Source: Parcubacteria group bacterium CG2_30_45_37
GTDB lineage: Bacteria; Patescibacteriota; Patescibacteriia; Patescibacteriales; GWC2-42-12
NCBI GenBank assembly: GCA_001873515.1
Contig: MNZH01000004.1
Coordinates: 1 to 28,299, forward strand
Length of the DNA: 28,299 nucleotides
Direction of reading: 5' to 3'
Numbering within the stretch: position 1 is the first letter of the stretch; the number at the start of each line of letters is the position of its first letter. Both the position numbers and the translations under genes were made by a program. The notes beneath the pieces are model-generated. The model was not told the origin of the DNA and made no database searches. It was given only the letters and a program-made list of their open reading frames with translations. Of this stretch, positions 7,448-14,317 are shown piece after piece.

Positions 7448-7477
7448 AGCTGATTTGCGAGGTAAATCGGGCTTTTT
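7448..7477 (+). terminator. Attenuator-like hairpin in the lepB leader
   Basis: AGCTGATTT (7448-7456) pairs with AAATCGGGCT (7464-7473) with one bulged G and one G-U, around a 7-nt loop, followed by UUUU and a T-rich stretch that runs into the lepB ATG at 7486. The position, 25 nt after the predicted transcription start, suits an attenuator or a leaky terminator. Pairing was judged by eye. Confidence 0.45.
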
Positions 7478-7485
7478 ATTCTTTT

Positions 7486-8049
7486 ATGATAAAAAACTTT
7501 TTTAGTTATGTGTTTGAATTGATCAAGGTGGTTTTAATTTCTCTGGCCATAATTATTCCCATCAGATATTATTTAATCCAGCCGTTTTACGTCAAGGGCG
7601 CTTCCATGGAGCCGAATTTTTACGACCGGGAATATTTAATCATTGACGAAATCAGTTATCGTTTTCATGAGCCGGCTCGCGGCGATATCGTGGTTTTCCG
7701 TTATCCGCGCAACCCGGAAGAATATTTTATCAAAAGAGTGATTGGCCTGCCGGGAGAAAAAGTGCAGATTAAGGATGGCGCGATTTATATCTACAACCAA
7801 GCGCAGCCAGACGGCCTTAAATTGGCGGAAGCCTATTTGCTGGCCGACACTTTGACTTATGGCTTGAGCGGCGCGGCCGTGGCTTTGGGCGATGGTGAAT
7901 ATTACGTCTTGGGAGATAACCGCAACGCCTCCAAAGATTCCCGAAGTTTCGGTCCAGTGGACAAAAAATTTATCACCGGACGGGTATTGCTGCGCGGCTG
8001 GCCGTTTAATAGGGTTGGCGTGTTTTCGGCGCCGGAATACAGTTATTAA
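7486..8049 (+). CDS. lepB: Signal peptidase I
   Basis: A 187-aa type I signal peptidase (S26), which removes signal peptides at the outer face of the membrane. One N-terminal membrane segment (about residues 7-30, VFELIKVVLISLAIIIPIRY) is followed by the box with the catalytic serine, VKGASMEPNFYDREYLI (Ser40). The general-base lysine is in EEYFIKRVIGLPGEKV (Lys83), and the conserved GDNRNASKDSRSFGPV box follows. The size is normal for a single-membrane-span bacterial enzyme. It is the first gene of a plus-strand run with hisS 17 nt downstream. The leader holds a -10/-35 pair and an attenuator-like hairpin. Confidence 0.97.
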   Translation: MIKNFFSYVFELIKVVLISLAIIIPIRYYLIQPFYVKGASMEPNFYDREYLIIDEISYRFHEPARGDIVVFRYPRNPEEYFIKRVIGLPGEKVQIKDGAIYIYNQAQPDGLKLAEAYLLADTLTYGLSGAAVALGDGEYYVLGDNRNASKDSRSFGPVDKKFITGRVLLRGWPFNRVGVFSAPEYSY

Positions 8050-8066
8050 AAATATAATTTTTTTAT

Positions 8067-9452
8067 ATGCCAAAAATGTTTAAGAAAAAAGAGGCGGAAG
8101 AAAAAATTTTTAAAGTTAAGCGCGGCAAATTTATTTCTCGTCTTAGGGGCATGAAAGATATTTTGCCGGACGAATACAAATATTGGAATTTAGTGATAAA
8201 AAAAGCTTCGGAGTTGTCCAAGGCTTATGGTTTTAGGCGCTTGGAAACTCCGATTTTAGAAAATCTAGAGCTTTACGAGCGTTCTAGCGGCCGGGCTTCG
8301 GACCTAGTCACCAAGGAAATGTTTTCTTTCGTAGATAAAAACGACGATAAAATCGCCCTGCGGCCGGAAGCCACGCCGGGCCTGGTTCGGGCTTACGTTG
8401 AACACGGCATGTTCAATCTGCCTCAACCGGTAAAATTGTTTTGGCTCGGCCCGGTCTTCCGCCATGACAAGCCCCAGGCCGGCCGCTTCCGCCAGTTCAG
8501 CCAATTCAACCTAGAGACCATCGGCGAACCCAGCCCGGTGGCCGATGCCGAGCTGATCGCTCTAACTTATTATTTTTTTAGCGAGCTGCAATTGGAAGTG
8601 GCGATTCAGATAAACAGCATCGGTTGCGCGCTTTGCCGCAAGGAATACTTGGTTAAACTGGATAATTTTTATAAAGAGCGCGGCCGGCGCGCCAAGCTCT
8701 GCCAGACTTGCAAAAAAAGATTAGCGAAAAACCCCTTGCGCTTGCTGGACTGCAAAGAAAAACAATGCCTGGAAATAGCCGGCGAAGCGCCGCAAATCGT
8801 GGACAGCTTGTGCGACGACTGCCGTAACCATTTTATAAAAGTCTTGGAATATTTGGACGGCTTGGACATTCCTTATAATTTGAACCCAACTTTGGTCAGG
8901 GGACTGGATTATTATAACCGCACGGTTTTTGAAATTTGGCCATCCTCCGCTGAAGCTACGGATGGTAAACCCGCCGAGGCGGAAGCGCTTAGAAATGAAC
9001 AGCCCAGACAAAACGCCTTGGGCGGCGGCGGCCGGTATGACGGTTTGGTTGAACATTCGGGCGGTCGGCCCACTGAAGCTTGCGGTTTTGCCATCGGCCT
9101 GGAAAGAGTGATTTTAAAAATCAAAGAGAAAAATATTCCGCTTAAGGATGAAGAAAAGGGTGATATCTTTCTGGCGCAACTGGGCGACCAGGCCAGAAGG
9201 AAAATTATGCTTTTATTTGAAGAACTGCGCAAGTCGGGCTTGAGCGTGCGCCAAGCGTTTACCAAAGACAGCCTAAAAGCGCAGTTGGAAGTGGCTAATA
9301 AAATGGGGGTGAAATATACTTTGATTTTGGGCCAGAAGGAGATTATGGACGGAACGATTTTAATCCGCGACATGGAGTCGGGCATTCAAGAGGTGATTGA
9401 TTATAAAAAAATCGCCGTTGAGCTGGAGAAGAGATTGAGTAACAATAAATAA
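8067..9452 (+). CDS. hisS: Histidyl-tRNA synthetase
   Basis: A 461-aa class II synthetase charging tRNA-His. Motif 1 region RGMKDILPDEYKYW, motif 2 (LFWLGPVFRHDKPQAGRFRQF), the HisA signatures LVRGLDYYNRTVFEI and GGGGRYDGL, and motif 3 GFAIGLERV are all present. A C-terminal anticodon-binding domain follows (DIFLAQLGDQARRK...). The insertion domain holds four Cys pairs (CALC, CQTC, DCKEKQC, CDDC), possibly zinc-binding. Between the two HisA signatures there are ~15 extra residues (PSSAEATDGKPAEAE) encoded by two short palindromes at 8940-8982, in frame. An N-terminal ~25-residue basic extension precedes the usual start. No clear Shine-Dalgarno precedes the ATG. Confidence 0.97.
   Translation: MPKMFKKKEAEEKIFKVKRGKFISRLRGMKDILPDEYKYWNLVIKKASELSKAYGFRRLETPILENLELYERSSGRASDLVTKEMFSFVDKNDDKIALRPEATPGLVRAYVEHGMFNLPQPVKLFWLGPVFRHDKPQAGRFRQFSQFNLETIGEPSPVADAELIALTYYFFSELQLEVAIQINSIGCALCRKEYLVKLDNFYKERGRRAKLCQTCKKRLAKNPLRLLDCKEKQCLEIAGEAPQIVDSLCDDCRNHFIKVLEYLDGLDIPYNLNPTLVRGLDYYNRTVFEIWPSSAEATDGKPAEAEALRNEQPRQNALGGGGRYDGLVEHSGGRPTEACGFAIGLERVILKIKEKNIPLKDEEKGDIFLAQLGDQARRKIMLLFEELRKSGLSVRQAFTKDSLKAQLEVANKMGVKYTLILGQKEIMDGTILIRDMESGIQEVIDYKKIAVELEKRLSNNK
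8940..8982. repeat. Palindromic repeat translated within hisS
   Basis: An imperfect palindrome, CCATCCTCCG...CGGATGG (8940-8965), is followed by a perfect CCGCC-ga-GGCGG hairpin (8971-8982). Both are read in frame as part of HisRS. A related unit (TCCTTCGCC...GGCTACGGA) lies at the groEL stop codon. Confidence 0.7.
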
Positions 9453-9482
9453 CCTAAACTAAATAGAAAGCGAGGTGGACCC

Positions 9483-9719
9483 GTGGCAGAGTTTAAAAGA
9501 AAAAAAGGCGAAAGCTTTGAAAGTTTTTTGAGGAGATTCAACAAAAAAATGCAACAAAGCGGCAAATTATATTTGGCCCGCCAGGTTCAACATGTTCAGC
9601 CGAAAATTAATAAGACGCAGCAGAAAAAACGCGCTTTGGTCGGCATGAAGCTAAAGTCAAAAAGAGAATATTTGAAAAAAATCGGCAAACTTAAAGAAGA
9701 GCCGAGAAAAAGATGGTAA
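9483..9719 (+). CDS. rpsU: Ribosomal protein bS21
   Basis: A 78-aa, strongly basic small-subunit protein. EFKRKKGESFESFLRRFNKK matches the S21 core, which binds the platform near the 16S 3' end and affects initiation. The C-terminal tail (about residues 40-78) is Lys/Arg-rich and variable in the family. It starts at GTG (9483) with a convincing Shine-Dalgarno, GAGGTGG, 3-4 nt upstream; this is one of the few clear ones in the window. It lies 30 nt after hisS and 39 nt before the yqeY-like gene. The rpsU-yqeY pairing is a common bacterial arrangement and supports both calls. Confidence 0.93.
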   Translation: MAEFKRKKGESFESFLRRFNKKMQQSGKLYLARQVQHVQPKINKTQQKKRALVGMKLKSKREYLKKIGKLKEEPRKRW

Positions 9720-9726
9720 GATATAA

Positions 9727-9754
9727 CAATTAACAGTTAACCATTAACTATTAA
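9727..9754. repeat. Heptamer tandem array upstream of yqeY
   Basis: Four 7-bp units, CAATTAA, CAGTTAA, CCATTAA and CTATTAA, end 4 nt before the yqeY ATG and occupy where a Shine-Dalgarno would be. The period equals that of the der and atpE arrays. Confidence 0.8.
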
Positions 9755-9758
9755 CCTG

Positions 9759-10208
9759 ATGAGCAGTCTTATAGAAAAAATAAATAGCGACCTGAAAGCG
9801 GCGATGATGGAAAAGCGCGCCGATGAGTTGTCGGCCTTAAGAATGCTGATTGCCGCCGCGCATAATAAAGAAATCAGTATTCGTGAAAAAGGCGCGGCTG
9901 AATTGTCCGACGAGCAGATTATTGAAGTGGTGGCCAGCGAAATTAAAAAACGTAAAGATTCCGTGGAAGCATATGTTGCTGGCGGCCGGCCGGAGCTGGC
10001 GGATAAAGAAACCACGGAAATAAAAATACTGCAAAAATATTTGCCGGCGCAGTTGTCTGATGGCGAGCTGGAGAAAATTGTTCAGGAAGTCGTGGCATCG
10101 GGCGCTGATAATTTCGGCAAAGTGATGGGTCAGGTGATGGCGCGCGTTAAAGGCAAAGCCGCTGGCGCTCGCGTCGGCGAGCTGGTGAAAAAGTTGTTGG
10201 TGAGATAG
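9759..10208 (+). CDS. YqeY-like GatB-related domain protein
   Basis: A 149-aa cytoplasmic protein of the YqeY family, related to the C-terminal tail domain of GatB/GatE and thought to bind tRNA. SALRMLIAAAHNKEI, EVVASEIKKRKDSVEAY, KILQKYLPAQLSDGELEKIV and NFGKVMGQVMARVKGKAAG fit the two-helical-bundle family; length is typical (~147-150 aa). It directly follows rpsU as in many bacteria. Its biochemical activity is not settled in the family. The space just before the ATG is taken by a 7-bp tandem array with no purine-rich Shine-Dalgarno. Confidence 0.93.
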   Translation: MSSLIEKINSDLKAAMMEKRADELSALRMLIAAAHNKEISIREKGAAELSDEQIIEVVASEIKKRKDSVEAYVAGGRPELADKETTEIKILQKYLPAQLSDGELEKIVQEVVASGADNFGKVMGQVMARVKGKAAGARVGELVKKLLVR

Positions 10209-10221
10209 ATTGCTGCTTGGG

Positions 10222-10250
10222 TTGGATGGAAAAATAAATTAAGCTATAAT
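10222..10250 (+). promoter_or_regulatory. Promoter before the beta-helix/lipase gene
   Basis: TTGGAT (10222-10227), 17-nt spacer, perfect TATAAT (10245-10250). The start is predicted near 10257. An ATG at 10280 with an AGGAGG six bases after its first base follows, but that frame stops 8 codons on, inside a repeat. Confidence 0.5.
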
Positions 10251-10299
10251 TAAAGCATAATTATTTTTAATTATATTTTATGAAGAGGAGGATTTTTTT

Positions 10300-10359
10300 C
10301 ACCCCGTGAAATAATTTTGCTTTTGAGCAAAATTCCCGTTTACGGGATTTCACGGGGTG
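10300..10359. repeat. Three-way-junction palindrome, unit A
   Basis: Outer stem CACCCCGTGAAAT (10300-10312) with ATTTCACGGGGTG (10347-10359), 13 bp perfect. It encloses two hairpins: AATTTTGC/GCAAAATT (10313-10320/10327-10334) and CCCG/CGGG (10335-10338/10343-10346). The unit is 60 nt and has no spare bases at the junction. Confidence 0.9.
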
Positions 10360-12032
10360 AACCCCGTGAAATAATTTTGCCAAAGGCAAAATTAGCGCGG
10401 AGCGCTATTTCCTGGGGTAAATTTAGCCTGCCGATTTTGCTTTTGGCCTGGTTTTTTGTTTGGGGCGGGCCGGCCAAAGCGGCCGATGTCGTAATTACGG
10501 CTGACACGGTTTGGTCTAAAGGCGAGGTCAGAGTGATTGACGGCGACGAAGGTTTGGCGGTCATGCCGGGCGCGAAATTAACCATTGAAGCCGGCGTAAT
10601 TATCAAGCTGGCGCCGAACAATGCGATTATGGTAATGGGAGAATTAGATATTCAGGGCAGCGCGGTCGAACCGGTAATTATCACCTCGTTAAAGGACGAC
10701 AGCGCGGGCGGGGACACCAATGGAGACGGAAACAGCGCCGCGCCGGCACCGGGCGATTGGCACGGCATTTTCGCCAACAGCCCTGACGCGCGAATTGAGA
10801 TTGATTACGCGCGCATCAGCTACGGCGGAGGCTATTTTGACAACGAATCAGCTCTTTTGGCAATCAATCAGGCGGCTGAATTAAACTTGAGCCACAGCCA
10901 GATTGTTAATAATAAAGGCCTTATCGCAATTAACCAGGCCTTGGTTGCCAAGATAAACTACTCCAACATTTTCAATCCTGATTTTTGCCTTGACCAAGAT
11001 CCATTCGGCATGGAAATTCCCCTGACTTATTGCGGCGGGCCGACCGTGTTTTATAACGGCGCCACCGCGCTTGACGCGTCCAATAATTACTGGGGGCATG
11101 AGGCTGGGCCGACTTTGTTTGAGCAGATGAGCGGTCAGTCAGACATCAAGGGCACGGCCATTAGCGGCAATATCAATTATCAGCCGTTTTTGACTTCGCC
11201 TTGGTTAGCCGAGCCGGCGCCGGCCGAACCGGAGCCGGTGATTTTGATTCCGGGCATCTTAGGCAGCTGGAACATTTCCGGCCGCTGGCAGATTGACCCG
11301 ATTTTCCATACTTACGACAATCTAATGGAAGCTTTGATCGCGGCTGGCTACCGGGAAAGCAGTTTAGGCCAGGACCAGCCGACTTTATTTACTTTTCCTT
11401 ACGACTGGCGGGCCGACAATAACATCACGGCCGGACTGCTAAAAGAAAAAATCAGGCAGGTTAAAGAAATAACCGGCGCGGATAAGGTGGATTTGGTGGC
11501 CCACTCCATGGGCGGCCTGGTGGCGCGGTCGTATATTCAAGGCGACGGTTATCAGGATGACGTTGACCAAGTGATATTTTTAGGCACGCCGCATTTGGGA
11601 GCGGTGGAAAGTTATTTGAAGTATGAAGGGGCGTATTTTCAGAGTAATTTTGTGCCTTTGCAAAAATATCTATTCCAAGTTGAGGCCGCTACTCAAGGTT
11701 ATTTGGACTTAACTGATTACATTAGAGTTCAAGTTCCTACAGTTGAACAATTATTGCCTATTTACGATTACCTAAAAGACAAACAGCCGGACGACTCCTG
11801 GCAACTGCGACCCTACCCGTTAAATTATCCGCAAAATAATTATTTGGAACAATTAAACAGCCAAGCAAACACGGCTTTGTTGAATCAAAGAGTTGATATC
11901 ACTAATATTGTAAGCGATTTGGGCGCTGACAGCACCTTAAATTATCTTAAAGTAATCGCTGATCCGGATACAACCGACAATCAATGGCAGTCCGGCTACC
12001 CCGAAGATTTGGATAATAATTTAATAGATTAA
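10317..12032 (+). CDS. Secreted beta-helix/lipase-like protein, probably degraded
   Basis: The open frame is 571 aa. A membrane/signal segment (about residues 40-56, LPILLLAWFFVWGGPAKAA) is followed by ~230 residues of beta-helix-like repeats (VVITADTVWSKGEVRVI..., GDWHGIFANS...). Then comes an LCAT/alpha-beta-hydrolase domain: PVILIPGILGSW (oxyanion region), FPYDWRADN and VAHSMGGLVARSY with the nucleophile Ser397. The protein stops at 12032, just before an IS200-type left end, and no GDGTVP-like segment or C-terminal catalytic His follows. The 5' end is also abnormal: two 60-nt palindromes interrupt the frame of an ATG at 10280 (MKRRIFF), leaving only a TTG start inside the repeat. The substrate is unknown. 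I infer a gene broken at both ends, though an internal start near 10424 could still give a signal-bearing protein. Confidence 0.6.
   Translation: MLLSKIPVYGISRGEPREIILPKAKLARSAISWGKFSLPILLLAWFFVWGGPAKAADVVITADTVWSKGEVRVIDGDEGLAVMPGAKLTIEAGVIIKLAPNNAIMVMGELDIQGSAVEPVIITSLKDDSAGGDTNGDGNSAAPAPGDWHGIFANSPDARIEIDYARISYGGGYFDNESALLAINQAAELNLSHSQIVNNKGLIAINQALVAKINYSNIFNPDFCLDQDPFGMEIPLTYCGGPTVFYNGATALDASNNYWGHEAGPTLFEQMSGQSDIKGTAISGNINYQPFLTSPWLAEPAPAEPEPVILIPGILGSWNISGRWQIDPIFHTYDNLMEALIAAGYRESSLGQDQPTLFTFPYDWRADNNITAGLLKEKIRQVKEITGADKVDLVAHSMGGLVARSYIQGDGYQDDVDQVIFLGTPHLGAVESYLKYEGAYFQSNFVPLQKYLFQVEAATQGYLDLTDYIRVQVPTVEQLLPIYDYLKDKQPDDSWQLRPYPLNYPQNNYLEQLNSQANTALLNQRVDITNIVSDLGADSTLNYLKVIADPDTTDNQWQSGYPEDLDNNLID
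10361..10418. repeat. Three-way-junction palindrome, unit B
   Basis: The same layout as unit A one base downstream: outer stem ACCCCGTGAAAT / ATTTCCTGGGGT (10361-10372/10407-10418, one G-U, one mismatch), hairpin AATTTTGCC/GGCAAAATT (10373-10381/10385-10393) and hairpin AGCGC/GCGCT (10394-10398/10402-10406). The third helix differs completely from unit A yet still pairs. Confidence 0.9.
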
Positions 12033-12034
12033 GA

Positions 12035-12632
12035 AATCCACCGGCGTAGCCGGTCGTCCACGGTTTCCTCTTGCGGACGAAGTCAGTTTGAACTATGGTA
12101 TAGGCATAATTCAGTAAAATAATTAAGCCTATGCCTCAAGACAAACTAAGTAAATACCGCCGGCAATCCCACGCCACCTACGATTGCCGCTACCACTTGG
12201 TCTGGGTAACAAAATATCGTTTTCGCGTCATTGACAAGGAAGTAGAAATAGCCTTGAAATGGGCGATTAAAGATATTTGCGACTGGAAAGATATCGAGAT
12301 TCTGGAAGGAGCGGTTAAAGCAGAACATATTCATCTGTATCTGCAAATCCCGCCAAAATACTCTATTTCCGACGTAATGAAATGGCTGAAAGGCAAAAGT
12401 TCGGAACGATTGCTGCAAAAATTTCCCGCTTTGGAAAAACAATATTGGGGCAGACATTTGTGGGCCAGAGGCTACTTTGTCTCTACCGTAGGCATCACAG
12501 ATGACATCATCAGACAGTACATCCAAAAACAGCGTGATGAAGAACTGCGGGAATTTGTCGGCAAGTGGAAACCTTAAAAGGACAAAGTCCGTGTCGAGAG
12601 TTTAATTCCACCGACAGGGTCGGTGGTAGTTT
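12035..12632 (+). mobile_element. IS200-type insertion sequence (single tnpA)
   Basis: One Y1 transposase flanked by similar sub-terminal hairpins. On the left, TCCACCGGC-gta-GCCGGT (stem 12040-12054); on the right, TTCCACCGAC-agg-GTCGGTGG (stem 12608-12626). Both share the TCCACCG[G/A]C arm, as expected of single-strand ends recognised by TnpA. No tnpB/IscB is present. Exact ends and target site cannot be fixed from sequence alone; there is no target duplication in this family. Confidence 0.75.
12131..12577 (+). CDS. tnpA: IS200/IS605-type Y1 transposase TnpA
   Basis: A 148-aa HUH-superfamily single-strand DNA transposase. YHLVWVTKYRFRV is the typical N-terminus; the metal-binding HUH motif is AEHIHLYLQIP (His66, His68), and the nucleophile is most likely Tyr130 in DDIIRQYIQKQ. 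The protein seems complete. The start codon is part of a possible 7-bp stem (AGGCATA 12102-12108 with TATGCCT 12130-12136), consistent with translational repression known for IS200. It could instead be a REP-associated (RAYT) homologue, but the paired flanking hairpins favour an autonomous IS200. It probably truncated the upstream lipase gene. Confidence 0.93.
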   Translation: MPQDKLSKYRRQSHATYDCRYHLVWVTKYRFRVIDKEVEIALKWAIKDICDWKDIEILEGAVKAEHIHLYLQIPPKYSISDVMKWLKGKSSERLLQKFPALEKQYWGRHLWARGYFVSTVGITDDIIRQYIQKQRDEELREFVGKWKP

Positions 12633-12635
12633 AAA

Positions 12636-12662
12636 AGCAATGTGCAGTTTTTGCACATTGCT
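12636..12662. repeat. Perfect 10-bp inverted repeat before NYN gene
   Basis: AGCAATGTGC (12636-12645), loop AGTTTTT, GCACATTGCT (12653-12662). There is no U-run on plus and only TTTT on minus. It lies 15 nt upstream of the NYN ATG, so it could be an operator, a leader hairpin or a relic of the IS target region. Confidence 0.6.
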
Positions 12663-12677
12663 AAATGAATATAAATT

Positions 12678-13211
12678 ATGATAAAATCCGAAAACAATTA
12701 TGCTTTTATAGATAGCCAAAATTTGAATTTGGGAATCAGAGAGCTTGGCTGGGCATTAGATTATAAAAAGTTCCGTATTTATTTAAAGGAAAAATATGGT
12801 GTAACTGCGGCTTATATGTTTATCGGTTATATTCCCGAAAATAGTGATATGTACGCCGCCTTGCAGAAATCCGGATTTATTTTAAAGTTTAAGCCGGTTT
12901 TGCCGAATAAAGATGGTTCACATAAAGGCAATATTGACGCTGATTTAGTTTTGCAGGCAATGATTGATTTTTTTGAAAATAAATTTGATAAGACAGTTAT
13001 TGTGACGAGCGACGGAGATTTTTATTCTTTGGTTAAATATATCTATGACCATGGCCGTCTTAAAGCGGTAATTAGTCCGCATCAGAAAACCTGCTCTACT
13101 TTATTAAAAAAAACTGCCAGAGAAAAAATTATTTTTATTGATAATTTAAGAAACAAACTTGAATATAAAAAAGCACCGCTTAAGGACGGAACCTTAAGAG
13201 GTGCTTTTTAA
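12678..13211 (+). CDS. NYN-domain (LabA/DUF88-like) putative RNase
   Basis: A 177-aa protein of the NYN/PIN-like nuclease superfamily. The acidic residues are where the family has them: YAFIDSQNLN (Asp12), KGNIDADLVLQAM and VIVTSDGDFYSLV. It is a single compact domain with no partner domain. Related proteins are predicted metal-dependent RNases, but the substrate is unknown. Composition is more AT-rich than the flanking housekeeping genes, which fits an accessory or acquired gene beside an insertion sequence. The last codons form a strong intrinsic terminator, so the gene ends its own transcript. No good Shine-Dalgarno is seen before the ATG. Confidence 0.85.
   Translation: MIKSENNYAFIDSQNLNLGIRELGWALDYKKFRIYLKEKYGVTAAYMFIGYIPENSDMYAALQKSGFILKFKPVLPNKDGSHKGNIDADLVLQAMIDFFENKFDKTVIVTSDGDFYSLVKYIYDHGRLKAVISPHQKTCSTLLKKTAREKIIFIDNLRNKLEYKKAPLKDGTLRGAF
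13168..13209 (+). terminator. Intrinsic terminator inside the 3' end of the NYN gene
   Basis: AAAAAGCACC/GGTGCTTTTT and CTTAAGG/CCTTAAG separated by one mismatch, with loop ACGGAA, form a ~17-bp stem whose U-tract runs into the TAA stop (13209-13211). Confidence 0.85.
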
Positions 13212-13317
13212 TGTGTATTCTATTATTAGAATAGCAGATTTTTTATAAAAGTCAAGTAAAATTGATAAAAAGAGCGAATAATAGATAAAAATTATTGTTA
13301 ATTTATTGAAATAAATT

Positions 13318-13364
13318 CTGGATTCCCGCCGGAGTTTATCCGCCTCTGGCGGGCGGGAATGACA
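13318..13364. repeat. CTGGATTCCCGCC...GGCGGGAATGACA palindrome
   Basis: ATTCCCGCC (13322-13330) pairs with GGCGGGAAT (13352-13360). The unit ends just before the PPDK_N gene. A degenerate relative (GGATTGCGGG...GGGATGACA) is seen near 15973-15998. Confidence 0.75.
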
Positions 13365-13374
13365 GAGAAAATAT

Positions 13375-14313
13375 ATGTTTACCAAAAATTTTAAGCATTT
13401 AACTTATAAAGACGTGGGCATTGCCGGCGGCAAAGGGGCGAGTTTAGGCGAGATGACGCAGGTTGGCTTGCTGATTCCGCCCGGGTTCGTTGTTTTAGCG
13501 AGTGCGTTTGACAGATTTTTGGAAGAAACCGATTTAGAAATGGAAATTTCCTCGGCCTTAAAAAGGGTGAATTATAAGGACGTGAATTCGGTAGATAAGG
13601 CGTCAAACGTGATACGAGATTTAATTCATGATAAGGTTATGCCGGCCGACATAAAAAAAGAAATTTTAGCAGAATTTAAAAAATTGAAAGTCAAATTCGT
13701 GGCCGTGCGCTCGTCGGCTACGGCCGAAGATTCGTCGGTCGCTTCCTGGGCCGGCGAGCTAGAAACCTATTTAGATACGACTGAAAAAATGCTCGTGGAA
13801 AATGTAAGAAAATGCTGGTCGTCGTTGTTTACGCCTCGGGCAATTTTTTACCGGCAAGAAAAAGAGATGTTAAAAACCAAAGTTAGCGTAGCCGTGGTAA
13901 TTCAAGAGATGATAGCGTCGGAAATTTCCGGCATTGTTTTTACCGTGCATCCGGTAACCAAAAATAAAAATCAGATGATTATTGAAGCCGGCTGGGGGCT
14001 CGGGGAAGCAATAGTTTCCGGCCAGGTTACGCCGGACGCTTATATTATAGATAAACGAGATTTATCTATAATAGATATAAATATCGCTAAACAGGAAATG
14101 ATGATAATTAGAAAAGCCGGCGGCGGCATTAAACATGCGGCCGTTTCTAAAGCTAAATTAGAAAAACAGAAATTAAACGGCAAGCAGATTGTGGCGTTGG
14201 CGAGAATTTGCGCGCAGATTGAAAAACATTATAAAAAGCCGCAGGACATAGAATGGGCCATGGCCAAAGGAAAAATATATATAACACAGTCAAGGCCGAT
14301 TACGACGTTGTAG
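13375..14313 (+). CDS. Stand-alone PEP synthase/PPDK N-terminal ATP-grasp domain
   Basis: A 312-aa protein matching only the nucleotide-binding domain of PEP synthase, pyruvate phosphate dikinase and rifampicin phosphotransferase. Motifs in order: GGKGASLGEM, IPPGFVVLASAF, AVRSSATAEDSSVASWAGELE, VAVVIQEMIASEISGIVFT, EAGWGLGEAIVSGQVTPD and the terminal DIEWAMAKGKIYITQSRPIT. It stops exactly at the domain boundary; the phosphohistidine swivel domain and the PEP/pyruvate TIM barrel are absent and no remnant follows. It may act with a separately encoded His-domain protein or phosphorylate another target. It is 91 nt upstream of the GHKL ATPase gene on the same strand. The annotation as a complete PEP synthase would be wrong. 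Confidence 0.88.
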   Translation: MFTKNFKHLTYKDVGIAGGKGASLGEMTQVGLLIPPGFVVLASAFDRFLEETDLEMEISSALKRVNYKDVNSVDKASNVIRDLIHDKVMPADIKKEILAEFKKLKVKFVAVRSSATAEDSSVASWAGELETYLDTTEKMLVENVRKCWSSLFTPRAIFYRQEKEMLKTKVSVAVVIQEMIASEISGIVFTVHPVTKNKNQMIIEAGWGLGEAIVSGQVTPDAYIIDKRDLSIIDINIAKQEMMIIRKAGGGIKHAAVSKAKLEKQKLNGKQIVALARICAQIEKHYKKPQDIEWAMAKGKIYITQSRPITTL

Positions 14314-14317
14314 GCAT

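Noticed and set aside
8053..8067. Leaderless promoter for hisS from TATAAT at 8053-8058
   Set aside because: The spacing to the ATG would fit, but there is no -35-like hexamer 16-18 nt upstream, and hisS is only 17 nt from lepB, so cotranscription is simpler.
8912..9385. 157-aa minus-strand ORF
   Set aside because: Antisense to hisS and rich in Ser/Arg/Pro runs typical of a mirror frame.
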